NCBI RefSeq assembly: GCF_022761035.1
Contig: NZ_JAKWJP010000004.1
Span: 62,001 to 126,000 of the forward strand
Direction of reading: 5' to 3'
DNA length: 64,000 nt
Origin: Microbacterium sp. SS28
GTDB taxonomy: Bacteria; Actinomycetota; Actinomycetes; Actinomycetales; Microbacteriaceae
Under the pieces are notes generated by a model. It did no database searches, was not told the origin of the DNA, and was given only the letters and a program-made list of their open reading frames with translations. Positions 43,364 to 51,554 of the stretch are shown piece by piece. Position 1 is the stretch's first letter, and the number at the start of each line of letters is the position of its first letter. The translations under genes and the position numbers were made by a program.

Positions 43364-43404
43364 CCCCCGACCCCAACCCCAACCCCGACCCCAACCCCAA
43401 CCCC
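43364..43404 (-). repeat. Hexanucleotide G-tract array, G-quadruplex candidate
   Basis: Seven C-tracts of four or five bases recur every 6 nt on the plus strand, so the minus strand reads as GGGGTT/GGGGTC repeats. It lies between convergent genes. Such tracts can fold into a G-quadruplex. Confidence 0.75.
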
Positions 43405-43444
43405 GAGCATCCGCCCCGCTGACCACGACGTTCGGCCCATTCGA

Positions 43445-43483
43445 CCGAATTCGGATGGATCAGCGACGTTGATCCGATTTCGG
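43445..43483. terminator. Large hairpin between convergent genes
   Basis: The left arm 43445-43462 (starting CCGAATTCGGAT) pairs with the right arm 43470-43483 (TGATCCGATTTCGG), with one mismatch and a 4-nt bulge around loop GCGACGT. Its position suggests termination of one or both flanking genes. Confidence 0.5.
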
Positions 43484-43526
43484 TGCAATCGTCCGAACAA
43501 CGTGACGACGGATGCCGCGGCCCGCG

Positions 43527-45563
43527 TCAGCGCCCGGCGCGGGCGTCGCGCTCGGCGAGCTCGGCGAGGCGCGCGTTGTACGCCTCGAGCTCGGCGTCGC
43601 CCGAGCGGTCGACGTGCCGGTCGCGGCGCCGCTGCTGACGGTCATCCGTGCGGCTCCACTGGATCGCGACGGTGATCGCGAGGATGAGGGTCGGGATCTC
43701 GCCGATCGACCATGCGATGCCGCCGCCGACGTACTGATCCTCGAGGGGCGTGGCGCCCCACGTGCGGCCCATCGCGCCGAACCAGTCCGAGACCATGAGC
43801 CCCGTCTGCATCATGAGGACGATGCCGAAGAAGGCGTGCATCGCCATGATGCCGATGAGCAGCAGCAGGCGGCCCGGGTACGGCAGGCGGTACGGCACGG
43901 GGTCGACCCCGATGAGCGACAGCGCGAAGAGGTACCCCGTGACGAGGAAGTGCGCGACCATCCACTCGTGCCCGAGGTGGTCGTAGAGCGACCAGCGGAA
44001 CAGGTCGGTGAAGTAGAAGAGCCACAGCGAGCCCATGAAGAGCGCCGCCGCGACGAAGGGGTGCGTCACGACGCGGGCGACCGGTGAGTGCACGGCCCAC
44101 AGGATCCACTCGCGGCCGCCGCGGGTGCCGTCGTCGCGCTTGCGGATGGCCCGTGCGGCGAGGGTCACGGGGGCGCCGACGACGAGCATGAGCGGCACGG
44201 CCATCGACAGCAGCATGTGCCCGACCATGTGCACGCTGAACAGGTAGTCCTGATACGCGTTGACGGGGCCCGAGGTCACCCAGAACAGCAGGACGAGCCC
44301 CAGCACCCAGAAGATCGTGCGATGCACGGGCCAGCCGTCGCCGCGGCGACGCAGGCGCCACACCCCGGCGAGGTAGAAGAAGATGCCGAAGCCTGCCGCG
44401 AAGGCCCAGAGCAGGTCGACGTCCCACGACGTGAACCACCGCTCGATCGTCAGCTCGGGAGGCAGCGGGGCGCCCGTCAGGATCTCGGGGGGGGTGCGCA
44501 CCTCGGGCAGCGCCGAGTTCGTCGGAGGGGCCGTGCGGGCCAGGGCCGCGGCGGCCCCGCTCGCGATGCCCATGAAGCCCAGCTCGAGGGCGATGAGCGA
44601 CCAGAAGCGACGGGATGCCGCGTCCTCGCCCATGCGCCCGATGAGCCGTCGTCGATAGCCCGCGCCGAGCACGCCGATCGCGAGGAGCGCCGCGATCTTG
44701 ACGAGCAGGATGACGCCGTAGTCGCTCGCGAGCGCCTCCCATGAGCCGAGGCCGATGGCGGCGCGCGCCGTGCCGGCGATCGCGACCACGACGAAGGCCG
44801 CGAGCGCGATGCTCGAATACCGCGAGAGCGCGGCGGCGATGCCGTCACGGCCCACGAGGGGGCGGATCACGACGAGCAGCAGGAGTCCGCCGAGCCAGAC
44901 GGCGGCGCCGATGATGTGCAGGACGAGCGCCATGACGGCCGCGGAGTGGTTGGACTCCTCACCCGAGTGGCCCTGCGTCCCCATCGGGACGAGCGCGGCG
45001 ACGGCGAGGATCGCGACGAAGAGGGATGCCGTCCACCCGCGCACCGCGAAGGCGAGCACCGTGAGCGCGGCCCCCGCGATCATCGTGATGAGCCACGTGC
45101 GGCCCACTTCGGTCTCGACGAGGTACCGGCCCAGCTGCGCGCCGAACTCGGGGGCTGCGCTGACCTCGGGGTTGAACGCGTCGAGGAACGTGAGGAAGCC
45201 CGTCGCGGCGGCGGCGGTCGTGAAGACCGCGGCCGAGATCGAAGCGAGATCGAGGGCCGCGTCGAACTCCCGCTCCCCCGCCTTCAGCGCGAAGAGCGCC
45301 GTCACGAGCGCGCCGACCATGCCGGCCCCCGAGAGGTTGACGAAGAGCTTCGCGGTGGGGAGCCCCCAGCGCACCCAGGGCCCGGGATCGCCGATGACGA
45401 GCGGTGCCGCGCCTCCGCCCAGCGCGAGTCCCCACACGAGGGCCGCGAGCGCGGCCGCGACGAGGATCGCGGGGCCGGCGACCCGCAGCGCACGGGGCGA
45501 GCCCACGCGCCCGGAGGCTCCGCGCGGCGCGCGGGCGACACGTGGAGTGGGCGTGGGGATCAC
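43527..45563 (-). CDS. CopD-CtaG fusion: copper-uptake domain plus cytochrome oxidase assembly domain
   Basis: Encodes 678 residues from GTG at 45563, 6 nt after a TAGGCT hexamer. The N-terminal half (about 30-340) is a CopD-type copper membrane domain with GHSGEESNHSAAVMALVLHI. The C-terminal half (about 370-640) is a caa3-type CtaG domain with VHMVGHMLLSM and LGHEWMVAHFLVTGY histidine helices. It has roughly 15 membrane segments. It probably brings copper to cytochrome c oxidase. The fusion is common in actinobacteria. Confidence 0.88.
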   Translation of the reverse strand: MIPTPTPRVARAPRGASGRVGSPRALRVAGPAILVAAALAALVWGLALGGGAAPLVIGDPGPWVRWGLPTAKLFVNLSGAGMVGALVTALFALKAGEREFDAALDLASISAAVFTTAAAATGFLTFLDAFNPEVSAAPEFGAQLGRYLVETEVGRTWLITMIAGAALTVLAFAVRGWTASLFVAILAVAALVPMGTQGHSGEESNHSAAVMALVLHIIGAAVWLGGLLLLVVIRPLVGRDGIAAALSRYSSIALAAFVVVAIAGTARAAIGLGSWEALASDYGVILLVKIAALLAIGVLGAGYRRRLIGRMGEDAASRRFWSLIALELGFMGIASGAAAALARTAPPTNSALPEVRTPPEILTGAPLPPELTIERWFTSWDVDLLWAFAAGFGIFFYLAGVWRLRRRGDGWPVHRTIFWVLGLVLLFWVTSGPVNAYQDYLFSVHMVGHMLLSMAVPLMLVVGAPVTLAARAIRKRDDGTRGGREWILWAVHSPVARVVTHPFVAAALFMGSLWLFYFTDLFRWSLYDHLGHEWMVAHFLVTGYLFALSLIGVDPVPYRLPYPGRLLLLIGIMAMHAFFGIVLMMQTGLMVSDWFGAMGRTWGATPLEDQYVGGGIAWSIGEIPTLILAITVAIQWSRTDDRQQRRRDRHVDRSGDAELEAYNARLAELAERDARAGR

Positions 45564-45569
45564 CGTTCA

Positions 45570-45575
45570 AGCCTA
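45570..45575 (-). promoter_or_regulatory. Leaderless -10 hexamer of the CopD-CtaG gene
   Basis: Minus-strand TAGGCT ends 6 nt before the GTG start. Confidence 0.5.
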
Positions 45576-45602
45576 CGTGGCGTGTTCCCACTCGGTCGTT
45601 GA

Positions 45603-45632
45603 GCGAGCGAAGCGGGACGAAACGCCCGAGCC
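45603..45632. repeat. GAGCGAAGCG-type short intergenic repeat, copy 2
   Basis: Nearly matches 6654-6682 and ends in the same CCGAGCC. It lies between the CopD-CtaG promoter and the HU terminator. Confidence 0.4.
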
Positions 45633-45645
45633 AGCGCTGAACAGG

Positions 45646-45683
45646 CAGAGGGGGGATGCCGCGAGCGCGGCATCCCCCCTCTG
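45646..45683 (-). terminator. Terminator of the HU gene
   Basis: An 18-bp perfect stem (left arm begins CAGAGGGGGGATGCC) with a 2-nt loop starts 12 bp after the HU stop. Its core is the GGATGCCGCG/CGCGGCATCC motif that is frequent in this window. Confidence 0.75.
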
Positions 45684-45694
45684 AAAGCTTCCCG

Positions 45695-45982
45695 TTACTT
45701 GACGGCAGCCTTGAGCTTCGAGCCGGCGGTGACCTTCACGCGCTTGCCCGCGGGGATCTTGATCTCGGCACCGGTCTGCGGGTTGCGGCCCGTGCGAGCG
45801 GACGTCGCGACCTGCTCGACAGCGAGCCAGCCGGGGATCGAGACCTTGTTGCCCTTGGCGACCGCCTCGGCCACGGTGGCGAAGAGGGAGTCGAGCACGC
45901 CCGAGACCGCGGACTGGCTCTGGCCCGTCGCGCTGGCGATGCTCGCGACGAGTTCGGTCTTGGTGATGGACTTGTCGGCCAT
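45695..45982 (-). CDS. HU-family DNA-binding protein
   Basis: Encodes 95 residues from ATG at 45982 with GGAGG upstream. It is a short HU without the lysine-rich tail found in some actinobacteria. The DNA-binding beta-arm shows as TGRNPQTGAEIKIPAGKRVKV. It bends and compacts DNA as a dimer. The A+T-rich leader holds TACATT (46080-46075) as a possible -10. Confidence 0.95.
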   Translation of the reverse strand: MADKSITKTELVASIASATGQSQSAVSGVLDSLFATVAEAVAKGNKVSIPGWLAVEQVATSARTGRNPQTGAEIKIPAGKRVKVTAGSKLKAAVK

Positions 45983-46180
45983 TGTGGTTGTCCTCCAAGG
46001 CGGCGGAACTGCCGCCTTTGATTGCTCGGACCGGGCGACGGATGCCCCCCGGCTTGGTCTGTGCGACCGCCTCGAATGTAGCCGACATGGCCCGGAATCC
46101 GCGGATTTTCGCGGGTTTTGGGCATTCTGACCGGCGTGTCGAGTGTCTGATGGGGCTTTTGTTACCGATGTGACGCCCGA

Positions 46181-46768
46181 TCAGGGCCGGGATGCGGCGA
46201 TGACTCCTCGCGCCGTTCGGGCGAATGCGGGCGCCACGCGGTCCTCTCCGTCGAGGTATCCGCCCACCAGTGCGGCGTCGCGAAGGAGGACGAGGGATGC
46301 CGCCACGTCGGCCGGATCGGTCAGTCCGGCGGCCTCGGCGAGGTGCTGGAGCGTGCCACGGAACCACTCCCGGTGATCGGCGATGAGCGCGCGCACGGGG
46401 CCCTCGTCGGGGTACTCCGCGGCGGCGTTGATGAAGGGGCATCCGCGGGTGTGGCGATCGCGGATGTCGGCCGCGATGCCCTCGACGACGAGCTCGAGCA
46501 GCACGTCGGGGTCGTCCGAGACGCCGGCCGCCTGCGCGAAGAGCGTGCGCAGCCCCGCGTCCTCGCCGCGGAGGTATTCGAGGACGAGGCCCTCTTTGCC
46601 GGCGAACTGCTTGTACATCGTCGCGCGGGTGACGCCGGCCGCCTCGATGATGCGGTCGACGCCCACCGAGTGGATGCCCTCGCCGTAGAAGAGCTCGGTC
46701 GCGGCGTCCAGCAGCCGCTGCCGTGCGGGTGAGACGCGGGCCGCGGCATCCGTCGTCGTCGTGCTCAT
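46181..46768 (-). CDS. TetR-family transcriptional regulator
   Basis: Encodes 195 residues from ATG at 46768 (MSTTTTDAAA) with GGAGG upstream. The HTH is in GVDRIIEAAGVTRATMYKQFAGKEGL, about residues 38-62. A GCPFINAAAEYPD segment in the ligand domain contains a Cys, seen in several TetR sensors of reactive compounds. It is divergent from an alpha/beta hydrolase gene, with a near-perfect 22-bp palindrome between them. Confidence 0.87.
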   Translation of the reverse strand: MSTTTTDAAARVSPARQRLLDAATELFYGEGIHSVGVDRIIEAAGVTRATMYKQFAGKEGLVLEYLRGEDAGLRTLFAQAAGVSDDPDVLLELVVEGIAADIRDRHTRGCPFINAAAEYPDEGPVRALIADHREWFRGTLQHLAEAAGLTDPADVAASLVLLRDAALVGGYLDGEDRVAPAFARTARGVIAASRP

Positions 46769-46825
46769 GAGGTGTCCTCCTGGGGTCAATCGTGCCATTT
46801 CAGAAAAGTTTGGGAATAGTCTGGT

Positions 46826-46847
46826 GTAGATAGAACGTTCGGTCTAC
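46826..46847. promoter_or_regulatory. TetR operator between regulator and hydrolase
   Basis: A 22-bp inverted repeat with arms GTAGA...TCTAC and a central GAACGTTC agrees at 18 of 22 positions with its own complement. Confidence 0.65.
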
Positions 46848-46890
46848 TATCAACAGCATAGCCCACCGCAACACCACCAAGGAGATTGAA

Positions 46891-47721
46891 ATGAACACCA
46901 CGACCAAGACCCCCATCGTCCTCATCCACGGCCTCTGGATGACCCCCAAGAGCTGGGACACGTGGGCCGAGCGCTTCCGCGCCGCCGGCCACCAGGTCAT
47001 CGTCCCCGGGTGGCCCGGAATCGACGACCGCAGCGTCGAAGACATCCGCAAGAACCCCGAGGCGCTCAAGGGCATCGGACTGAAGCAGATCGCCGACAAC
47101 TACGAGCGCATCATCCGGGCCCTCCCCGAGAAGCCGATCATCATCGGCCACTCGTTCGGCGGCGTCCTCACGCAGATGCTCGCCGACCGCGGTCTCGGGG
47201 TCGCCTACGTCGGCGTCGCGCCCGGACAGCCCGCCGGCGTCACGAGCCTGCCGCTCTCGACACTCTGGACCGGCACGCCGATCCTCTCCAACCCGTTCGG
47301 CAAGAACGGGGCCAAGCCGCTGTCCAAGCGCCACTTCCGCTTCACGTTCGGCAACGACCTGCCCCGCAGCGAGTCCGACGCCCTGTGGGAGGAGTACGCC
47401 GTCAACTCGTACAACCGGGTCTTCTTCGAGGGCGTCACGTCGGTCCTCAATGAGAAGGGCGGCGTCACCCACGTCGACTTCGGCCGCACCGACCGTGCAC
47501 CGCTGCTCGTCATCACGGGCGAGATCGACCACGTCGTGCCGCCGGCGATCGGCAAGGCCATCGTCGCGAAGTACGCGAAGAGCGGCAGCCCCGCCGTCGT
47601 CGAGTACAAGGAGTACGCGGGCCGCACGCACCGCCTCGTGAGCCAGGACGGCTGGGAGGAGATCGCGGACTACGCCCTCGCGTGGGCGACGGCGCACGCC
47701 GTGACGGAGGTCGCGAAGTAG
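46891..47721 (+). CDS. Alpha/beta-hydrolase
   Basis: Encodes 276 residues from ATG at 46891 with AAGGAGAT upstream. The fold shows LIHGLWM near the start, nucleophile elbow GHSFGG (Ser about residue 91), an acidic residue in ITGEIDHVVPP and a catalytic His in GRTHRLV. It is a small cytosolic esterase-like protein. The substrate is unknown. Control by the divergent TetR protein is likely. Confidence 0.82.
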   Translation: MNTTTKTPIVLIHGLWMTPKSWDTWAERFRAAGHQVIVPGWPGIDDRSVEDIRKNPEALKGIGLKQIADNYERIIRALPEKPIIIGHSFGGVLTQMLADRGLGVAYVGVAPGQPAGVTSLPLSTLWTGTPILSNPFGKNGAKPLSKRHFRFTFGNDLPRSESDALWEEYAVNSYNRVFFEGVTSVLNEKGGVTHVDFGRTDRAPLLVITGEIDHVVPPAIGKAIVAKYAKSGSPAVVEYKEYAGRTHRLVSQDGWEEIADYALAWATAHAVTEVAK

Positions 47722-47810
47722 CATCCCGTCCTCCTCGGAGGCCGGATCCCGGGCGAGAGGCCGCGCGTCTCTCGATCGGGATCCGGTGTCCGCGGTGGGA
47801 TACGGAGAGG

Positions 47811-47844
47811 AAGGCCCGGGGCTCGCTGAGCTCCGGGCCTTCTG
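47811..47844. terminator. Two-way terminator between hydrolase and LLM oxidoreductase
   Basis: AAGGCCCGG (47811-47819) and CCGGGCCTT (47833-47841) are perfect arms between convergent genes, with a short pyrimidine run on each side. Confidence 0.75.
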
Positions 47845-47871
47845 CCGTGCGGGCCGCGGGGACCGCGAGAA

Positions 47872-48744
47872 TCAGCCGATCAGCTGCGCGACCGCGCCGA
47901 CGCCCGTCATGAAGCCCACGAGGTCGGCCTCGTGCTCGCGCGGCTGCAGGATGACCGACGTGGCACCCGCCGCATAGAACGGCTCGATGGCCTCGGCGAT
48001 GCCCGCTGCGTCGCCGGCGATGAGCAGCGCAGGGTCGACCGACCCGTTCTCGCGCTCGAGATCCTCGGCGAGCGCGGCCCTCGCGTCGTCGCCGCCGAAC
48101 GCCGCCGCGACGAAGACGACGAGCTGGTGCGCCGCATCCCGGCCCGCAGCGGCCCGCCCCTCGAGGGCGATCGCAAGAGTGCGCGCGATGCGCTCGGGGC
48201 TGCTCCCCGCGGGCAGCACCGTGCCGTCGCCGACCTCGCCCGTCAGCCGCACCGTCTTGGGGCCTTCTCCCGCGACGACGATGGCGGGCGCCTGCGCCGG
48301 CGGCCAGTCGAGGCGCACCCGGTCGAGCGTCACGTATCGGCCGTCGGTGTTGACCTCGTCGCCGGCGAGCAGCGACCGCAGCGCCGGCACATACTCGCGC
48401 ATGAGCGTCAGCGGAGAGGCGGCGCGCGCGCCGACCTGCGCCATCCACGGCAGCACTCCGTGCCCGACACCGGGGATGAGCCGCCCCGGGAAGAGGCGGT
48501 CGATCGTCGCGATCTCCATGGCGGTCAGTGCGACGTTGCGCAGCGGCATCGGCGCCACCCCGATCCCGACCCGCAGGCGATCGGTCCAGGCGAGGACGGC
48601 GGATGCCGCGGCGAACGCCGACTCGCGGAAGCAGTCCTCCCACAGCCACAGCTCGGGAACCCCCGCCTCCTCGGCGGCGAGCGCGGCTTCGCGCAGCGCC
48701 TCGGGCGGGGAGTAGGGCGTGAAGATCGCACCGATGCGTCGCAT
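47872..48744 (-). CDS. LLM-class F420-type oxidoreductase
   Basis: Encodes 290 residues from ATG at 48744 (MRRIGAIFTP). The luciferase-like barrel shows in LRVGIGVAPMPLRNVALTAMEIATIDRLFPGRLIPGVGHG and APAIVVAGEGPKTVRLTGEVGDGTVL. Relatives use F420 or FMN to oxidise or reduce small organics. It is divergent from a small deazaflavin-type protein, which favours F420. Confidence 0.82.
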   Translation of the reverse strand: MRRIGAIFTPYSPPEALREAALAAEEAGVPELWLWEDCFRESAFAAASAVLAWTDRLRVGIGVAPMPLRNVALTAMEIATIDRLFPGRLIPGVGHGVLPWMAQVGARAASPLTLMREYVPALRSLLAGDEVNTDGRYVTLDRVRLDWPPAQAPAIVVAGEGPKTVRLTGEVGDGTVLPAGSSPERIARTLAIALEGRAAAGRDAAHQLVVFVAAAFGGDDARAALAEDLERENGSVDPALLIAGDAAGIAEAIEPFYAAGATSVILQPREHEADLVGFMTGVGAVAQLIG

Positions 48745-48783
48745 GCGACCACCCTGGCACGCACCGCCGACAACCGCCGCACC

Positions 48784-48789
48784 TAGACT
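48784..48789 (+). promoter_or_regulatory. Leaderless-type -10 hexamer
   Basis: TAGACT lies 9 nt before the ATG at 48799, with no ribosome-binding site. Confidence 0.45.
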
Positions 48790-48798
48790 TGCCGCACG

Positions 48799-49209
48799 AT
48801 GGAAGCCGCGATCGCGCACGCTCTGAGCCTCGGCCCCGGCTCGACGTCACGGGACCACACAGTCGACATCACCACGACCGGCGCCCGCTCGGGCGAGCCG
48901 CGACGCATCGAGATCTGGTTCCACAACGTCGACGGGACCGTCTACCTGACGGGACTGCCCGGCCCTCGCGCCTGGTACGCGAACCTGCTCGCCCACCCGC
49001 GCTTCACATTCCATCTGAAGCATGAAGTGGTCGCCGACCTCTCAGCGACCGCTGAGCCGGTGACCGATCCCGGCGAGCGCGCGGCGCTCCTCGACGCCAT
49101 CATCACGGGCATCGACGCGCTCTACGCCCGTCGAGGATCGCCGCAGCGCGTCGCCCATCCCGATCGGTGGGTCGCGGACAGCCCCCTCGTGCGCGTCACC
49201 TTCGACTGA
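48799..49209 (+). CDS. Deazaflavin-dependent nitroreductase-family (DDN-like) protein
   Basis: Encodes 136 residues from ATG at 48799. The split-barrel fold is marked by TTGARSGEPRRIEIWF and VYLTGLPGPRAWYANLLAHPRFTFHLK, as in actinobacterial F420-binding DDN/pyridoxamine-oxidase-like proteins. It probably reduces or binds a small compound with F420. Divergence from the LLM enzyme suggests a shared cofactor. Confidence 0.8.
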   Translation: MEAAIAHALSLGPGSTSRDHTVDITTTGARSGEPRRIEIWFHNVDGTVYLTGLPGPRAWYANLLAHPRFTFHLKHEVVADLSATAEPVTDPGERAALLDAIITGIDALYARRGSPQRVAHPDRWVADSPLVRVTFD

Positions 49210-49240
49210 GCCGAGGCCGGCCGGATCGCGACACCCGCCT

Positions 49241-50341
49241 TCAGGCGTGCAGGCTGCGCAGCGCCGTGACGATGTCGGAATGCCAGCGGCGGGCCGCCGG
49301 CAGCACGCCCGTGAACATGGGGGTGTCGTGCGTCACGCCGAGGTACTGCACGGCGCTCGCCTCGACTCCGGCCGCCCGCAGCGCCGCCGCGTAGGCGGCG
49401 CCGTCGGCGCGCAGCGGGTCGTACTCGGCGGTCAGGACGACCGCGGGGGGAAGACCCTCGTGCGAGTCCGCGAGCAGCGGCGAGGCGTACGGCGTGCGCG
49501 CATCGCGCGCCTTGCGCAGATACGTCCGCACGACCGAGCGCAGTTCCCGGCGAGCGAGGAAGCTCGGGATGCCGAGAGCGCGCGTCGCAGCGAGGTCGAT
49601 GTGCGCGCCCGTGAGGTCGGTGACGGGCACCTCGAGCACCTGCAGCCGCAGCGGCAGCGCGCTGCGATCGCGATTGAGCAGCGTCACGGCGGCGGCGATG
49701 TTGCCGCCCGCCGACGTCCCCATGATCCCGATGCGATCCCGGTTGATCCCGAAGCTCGCGGCGTGCGCGAAGAGCCACACGAGCGCCGCGTGCGCCTGCT
49801 CGATCTGCGTCGGGAACTTGTGCTCCGGTGCGAGCGCGTAGTCGACCGCGACGATCGCGACACCGGAGTCCGCGGCGCGGCGGCGGTAGCCGGCATCCGT
49901 CGACGGATAGTCGATCCCGCCGATGCGGAACGCGCCGCCGTACAGGGCGAGGCACCCCGGCACGAGGTGCCCGTCGGGCTCGCGCGGGTGGTAGATCCGC
50001 ACGCGGACGGCGGGGAAGCCGTCGACGTCGACGACATGCTCTGTGATCGGGATGCCGGGACCCCGCGTGCCGACGGTCTTGAGCTCCTTGCGGTCCCAGG
50101 CGACGGCCGCCGCACGATTGCGGGCTCGTGCTCGGGCGCGCGGACCGAGAGGAGCGCGGGAGGGCTCGGACAGCGGCTCGGCGACGGCCGGGCCGGTGGG
50201 CCGGACGGCGGCCGCCGGGAAGGCGACACGCCCGAACGGCAGCAGCGTGGCGAGCCGGGCCCGCATCTCGGTGATCGCCTTGTCGGCGAGGTATCGCCGG
50301 TGGACGCGGAGGCGCTCGGCGAAGACCGGATCCAGCGGCAT
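49241..50341 (-). CDS. Alpha/beta-hydrolase fold-3 (HSL-type) esterase
   Basis: Encodes 366 residues from ATG at 50341 behind GGGAGGGGAG. A ~100-residue N-terminal region precedes the hormone-sensitive-lipase core. The usual HGGG oxyanion motif reads LYGGAF, so its first His is missing. The nucleophile GTSAGG, an acid in LTAEYDPLRADG and His in GVTHDTPMF are present. It may still be an esterase, with altered oxyanion geometry. Confidence 0.8.
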   Translation of the reverse strand: MPLDPVFAERLRVHRRYLADKAITEMRARLATLLPFGRVAFPAAAVRPTGPAVAEPLSEPSRAPLGPRARARARNRAAAVAWDRKELKTVGTRGPGIPITEHVVDVDGFPAVRVRIYHPREPDGHLVPGCLALYGGAFRIGGIDYPSTDAGYRRRAADSGVAIVAVDYALAPEHKFPTQIEQAHAALVWLFAHAASFGINRDRIGIMGTSAGGNIAAAVTLLNRDRSALPLRLQVLEVPVTDLTGAHIDLAATRALGIPSFLARRELRSVVRTYLRKARDARTPYASPLLADSHEGLPPAVVLTAEYDPLRADGAAYAAALRAAGVEASAVQYLGVTHDTPMFTGVLPAARRWHSDIVTALRSLHA

Positions 50342-50445
50342 CCCACTCCCCTCCCTTCACCTGCCGAGAGTGTAAGCAGCCTCCTCGCCGCGCAGCGGGG
50401 GGCTTGCGCAATGCGACGGGGCGTATCTCGTACGGGGCGGGAACG

Positions 50446-50483
50446 CGAAAGGGCGGGAGTTCCGAGGAACCCCCGCCCTTTCG
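50446..50483 (-). terminator. Terminator of the L28-L33-S14 operon
   Basis: 12-bp arms (CGAAAGGGCGGG and CCCGCCCTTTCG) with an inner GTTCC-GA-GGAAC stem follow the rpsN stop. Confidence 0.75.
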
Positions 50484-50498
50484 GCGGTCAGCGAATGC

Positions 50499-50804
50499 TT
50501 ACCAGGACGACTTGGTCACGCCGGGCAGCTCGCCACGGTGCGCCATGTCGCGGAAGCGGACACGCGAGATGCCGAACTTCGAGAGGTTGCCGCGGGGGCG
50601 ACCGTCGATGACGTCGCGGTTGCGCAGGCGCACGGGCGACGCGTTGCGCGGCAGCTTCTGCAGGCCGAGGCGAGCGGCTTCGCGCTGCTCGTCGGTCGAC
50701 TCGGGCGAGACGAGCGCCTTCTTCAGTTCGGCGCGCTTGGCGGCGTAGCGGTCGACGACCACCTTGCGCTGCTCGTTGCGCGCGATCTTGCTCTTCTTGG
50801 CCAT
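50499..50804 (-). CDS. rpsN: Ribosomal protein S14
   Basis: Encodes 101 residues from ATG at 50804. It is the long, cysteine-free form of S14, so it needs no zinc. The start [13 protein letters not shown] and end [18 protein letters not shown] are typical. It is the last gene of a three-gene operon, 4 nt after rpmG. Confidence 0.96.
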   Translation of the reverse strand: MAKKSKIARNEQRKVVVDRYAAKRAELKKALVSPESTDEQREAARLGLQKLPRNASPVRLRNRDVIDGRPRGNLSKFGISRVRFRDMAHRGELPGVTKSSW

Positions 50805-50808
50805 GGGA

Positions 50809-50979
50809 TCAGCGCTCCTCTCGGAATTCGACGTGCTTGCGGATGACCGGGTCGTACTTCTTGAGCACGATGCGGTCGGGGTTGTTGCGGCGGTTCTTGC
50901 GCGTCACGTAGGTGTACCCCGTGCCGGCCGTCGAGCGCAGCTTGATGATCGGACGGACGTCCTGAGCCTTCTTGGCCAT
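50809..50979 (-). CDS. rpmG: Ribosomal protein L33
   Basis: Only 56 residues, from ATG at 50979 ([12 protein letters not shown]) to FREER. It has no cysteines, so it is the zinc-independent form. The L28 stop overlaps its start (TGATG). Confidence 0.95.
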   Translation of the reverse strand: MAKKAQDVRPIIKLRSTAGTGYTYVTRKNRRNNPDRIVLKKYDPVIRKHVEFREER

Positions 50980-51215
50980 CAGAGCTTCACACCCTTCGCG
51001 ATGAGGTCCTTGACGACGGACTCGATGCCGCGTGCGTCAATGACCTTGATGCCCTTCGCCGAGACGTTGAGCTTGATGTTGCGACCCAGCGACGGAACGA
51101 AGTAGGTCTTCTTCTGCACGTTCGGGTCGAAGCGGCGCTTCGTCCGGCGGTGCGAGTGCGAGATGTTGTGACCGAAGCCGGGAACTGCTCCAGTCACCTG
51201 GCACACTGCTGCCAT
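50979..51215 (-). CDS. rpmB: Ribosomal protein L28
   Basis: Encodes 78 residues from ATG at 51215 with AGGAG upstream. It has only one cysteine (AVCQVTG), not two CxxC pairs, so it is the zinc-free form. It is the first gene of the L28-L33-S14 operon. Confidence 0.96.
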   Translation of the reverse strand: MAAVCQVTGAVPGFGHNISHSHRRTKRRFDPNVQKKTYFVPSLGRNIKLNVSAKGIKVIDARGIESVVKDLIAKGVKL

Positions 51216-51554
51216 AGTGATGTCTCCTTAGTACCGTGAGGCCGGACGGCCCCACCCAAGATCCCTTGTCTGCACCCACGCCTCAGTCGACCGTTTCCGG
51301 TCTGGAAGAGGGAGTGGGCACGAAACTGCGTGCAGGAGTGCGCGCAGACGAAGAGTCAGTCTAGCACGGAGGACACCTGTCCCCAGAACGGCGGACAGGC
51401 GAGAGCCTTTGGCTCGCCTCCACAGGCGAATCGCCGCGCGCGTTATCAACAGGCTACAAAGATTCGCGGATGCGGCGCGGTACAACTGCCATCATGGACG
51501 CCTCTTGGGGGAGACGACTTGGGGAGACGATGATGTCTCGGAATGCGAGGAGCG
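51216..51554. other. Intergenic region: ribosomal-operon leader and promoters
   Basis: On the minus strand TAGACT (51363-51358) is a likely -10 for the ribosomal operon, giving a leader of roughly 135-145 nt. The palindrome GGACACCTGTCC (51371-51382) lies just upstream of it. TTATCAACA (51443-51451) resembles a DnaA box but is alone. No zinc-type AT-rich palindrome was seen. No gene is present. Confidence 0.5.

Noticed and set aside
43445..43483. Operator for a nearby regulator
   Set aside because: It sits between two convergent 3' ends, where no promoter is expected; a hairpin role fits better.
51216..51300. Zur box before L28
   Set aside because: No TGAnAAnnnTTnTCA-type palindrome; the one clear Zur box is at znuA.
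51443..51451. DnaA box-like TTATCAACA, possible origin
   Set aside because: A single site, without clustered boxes or dnaA/dnaN/rpmH neighbours.
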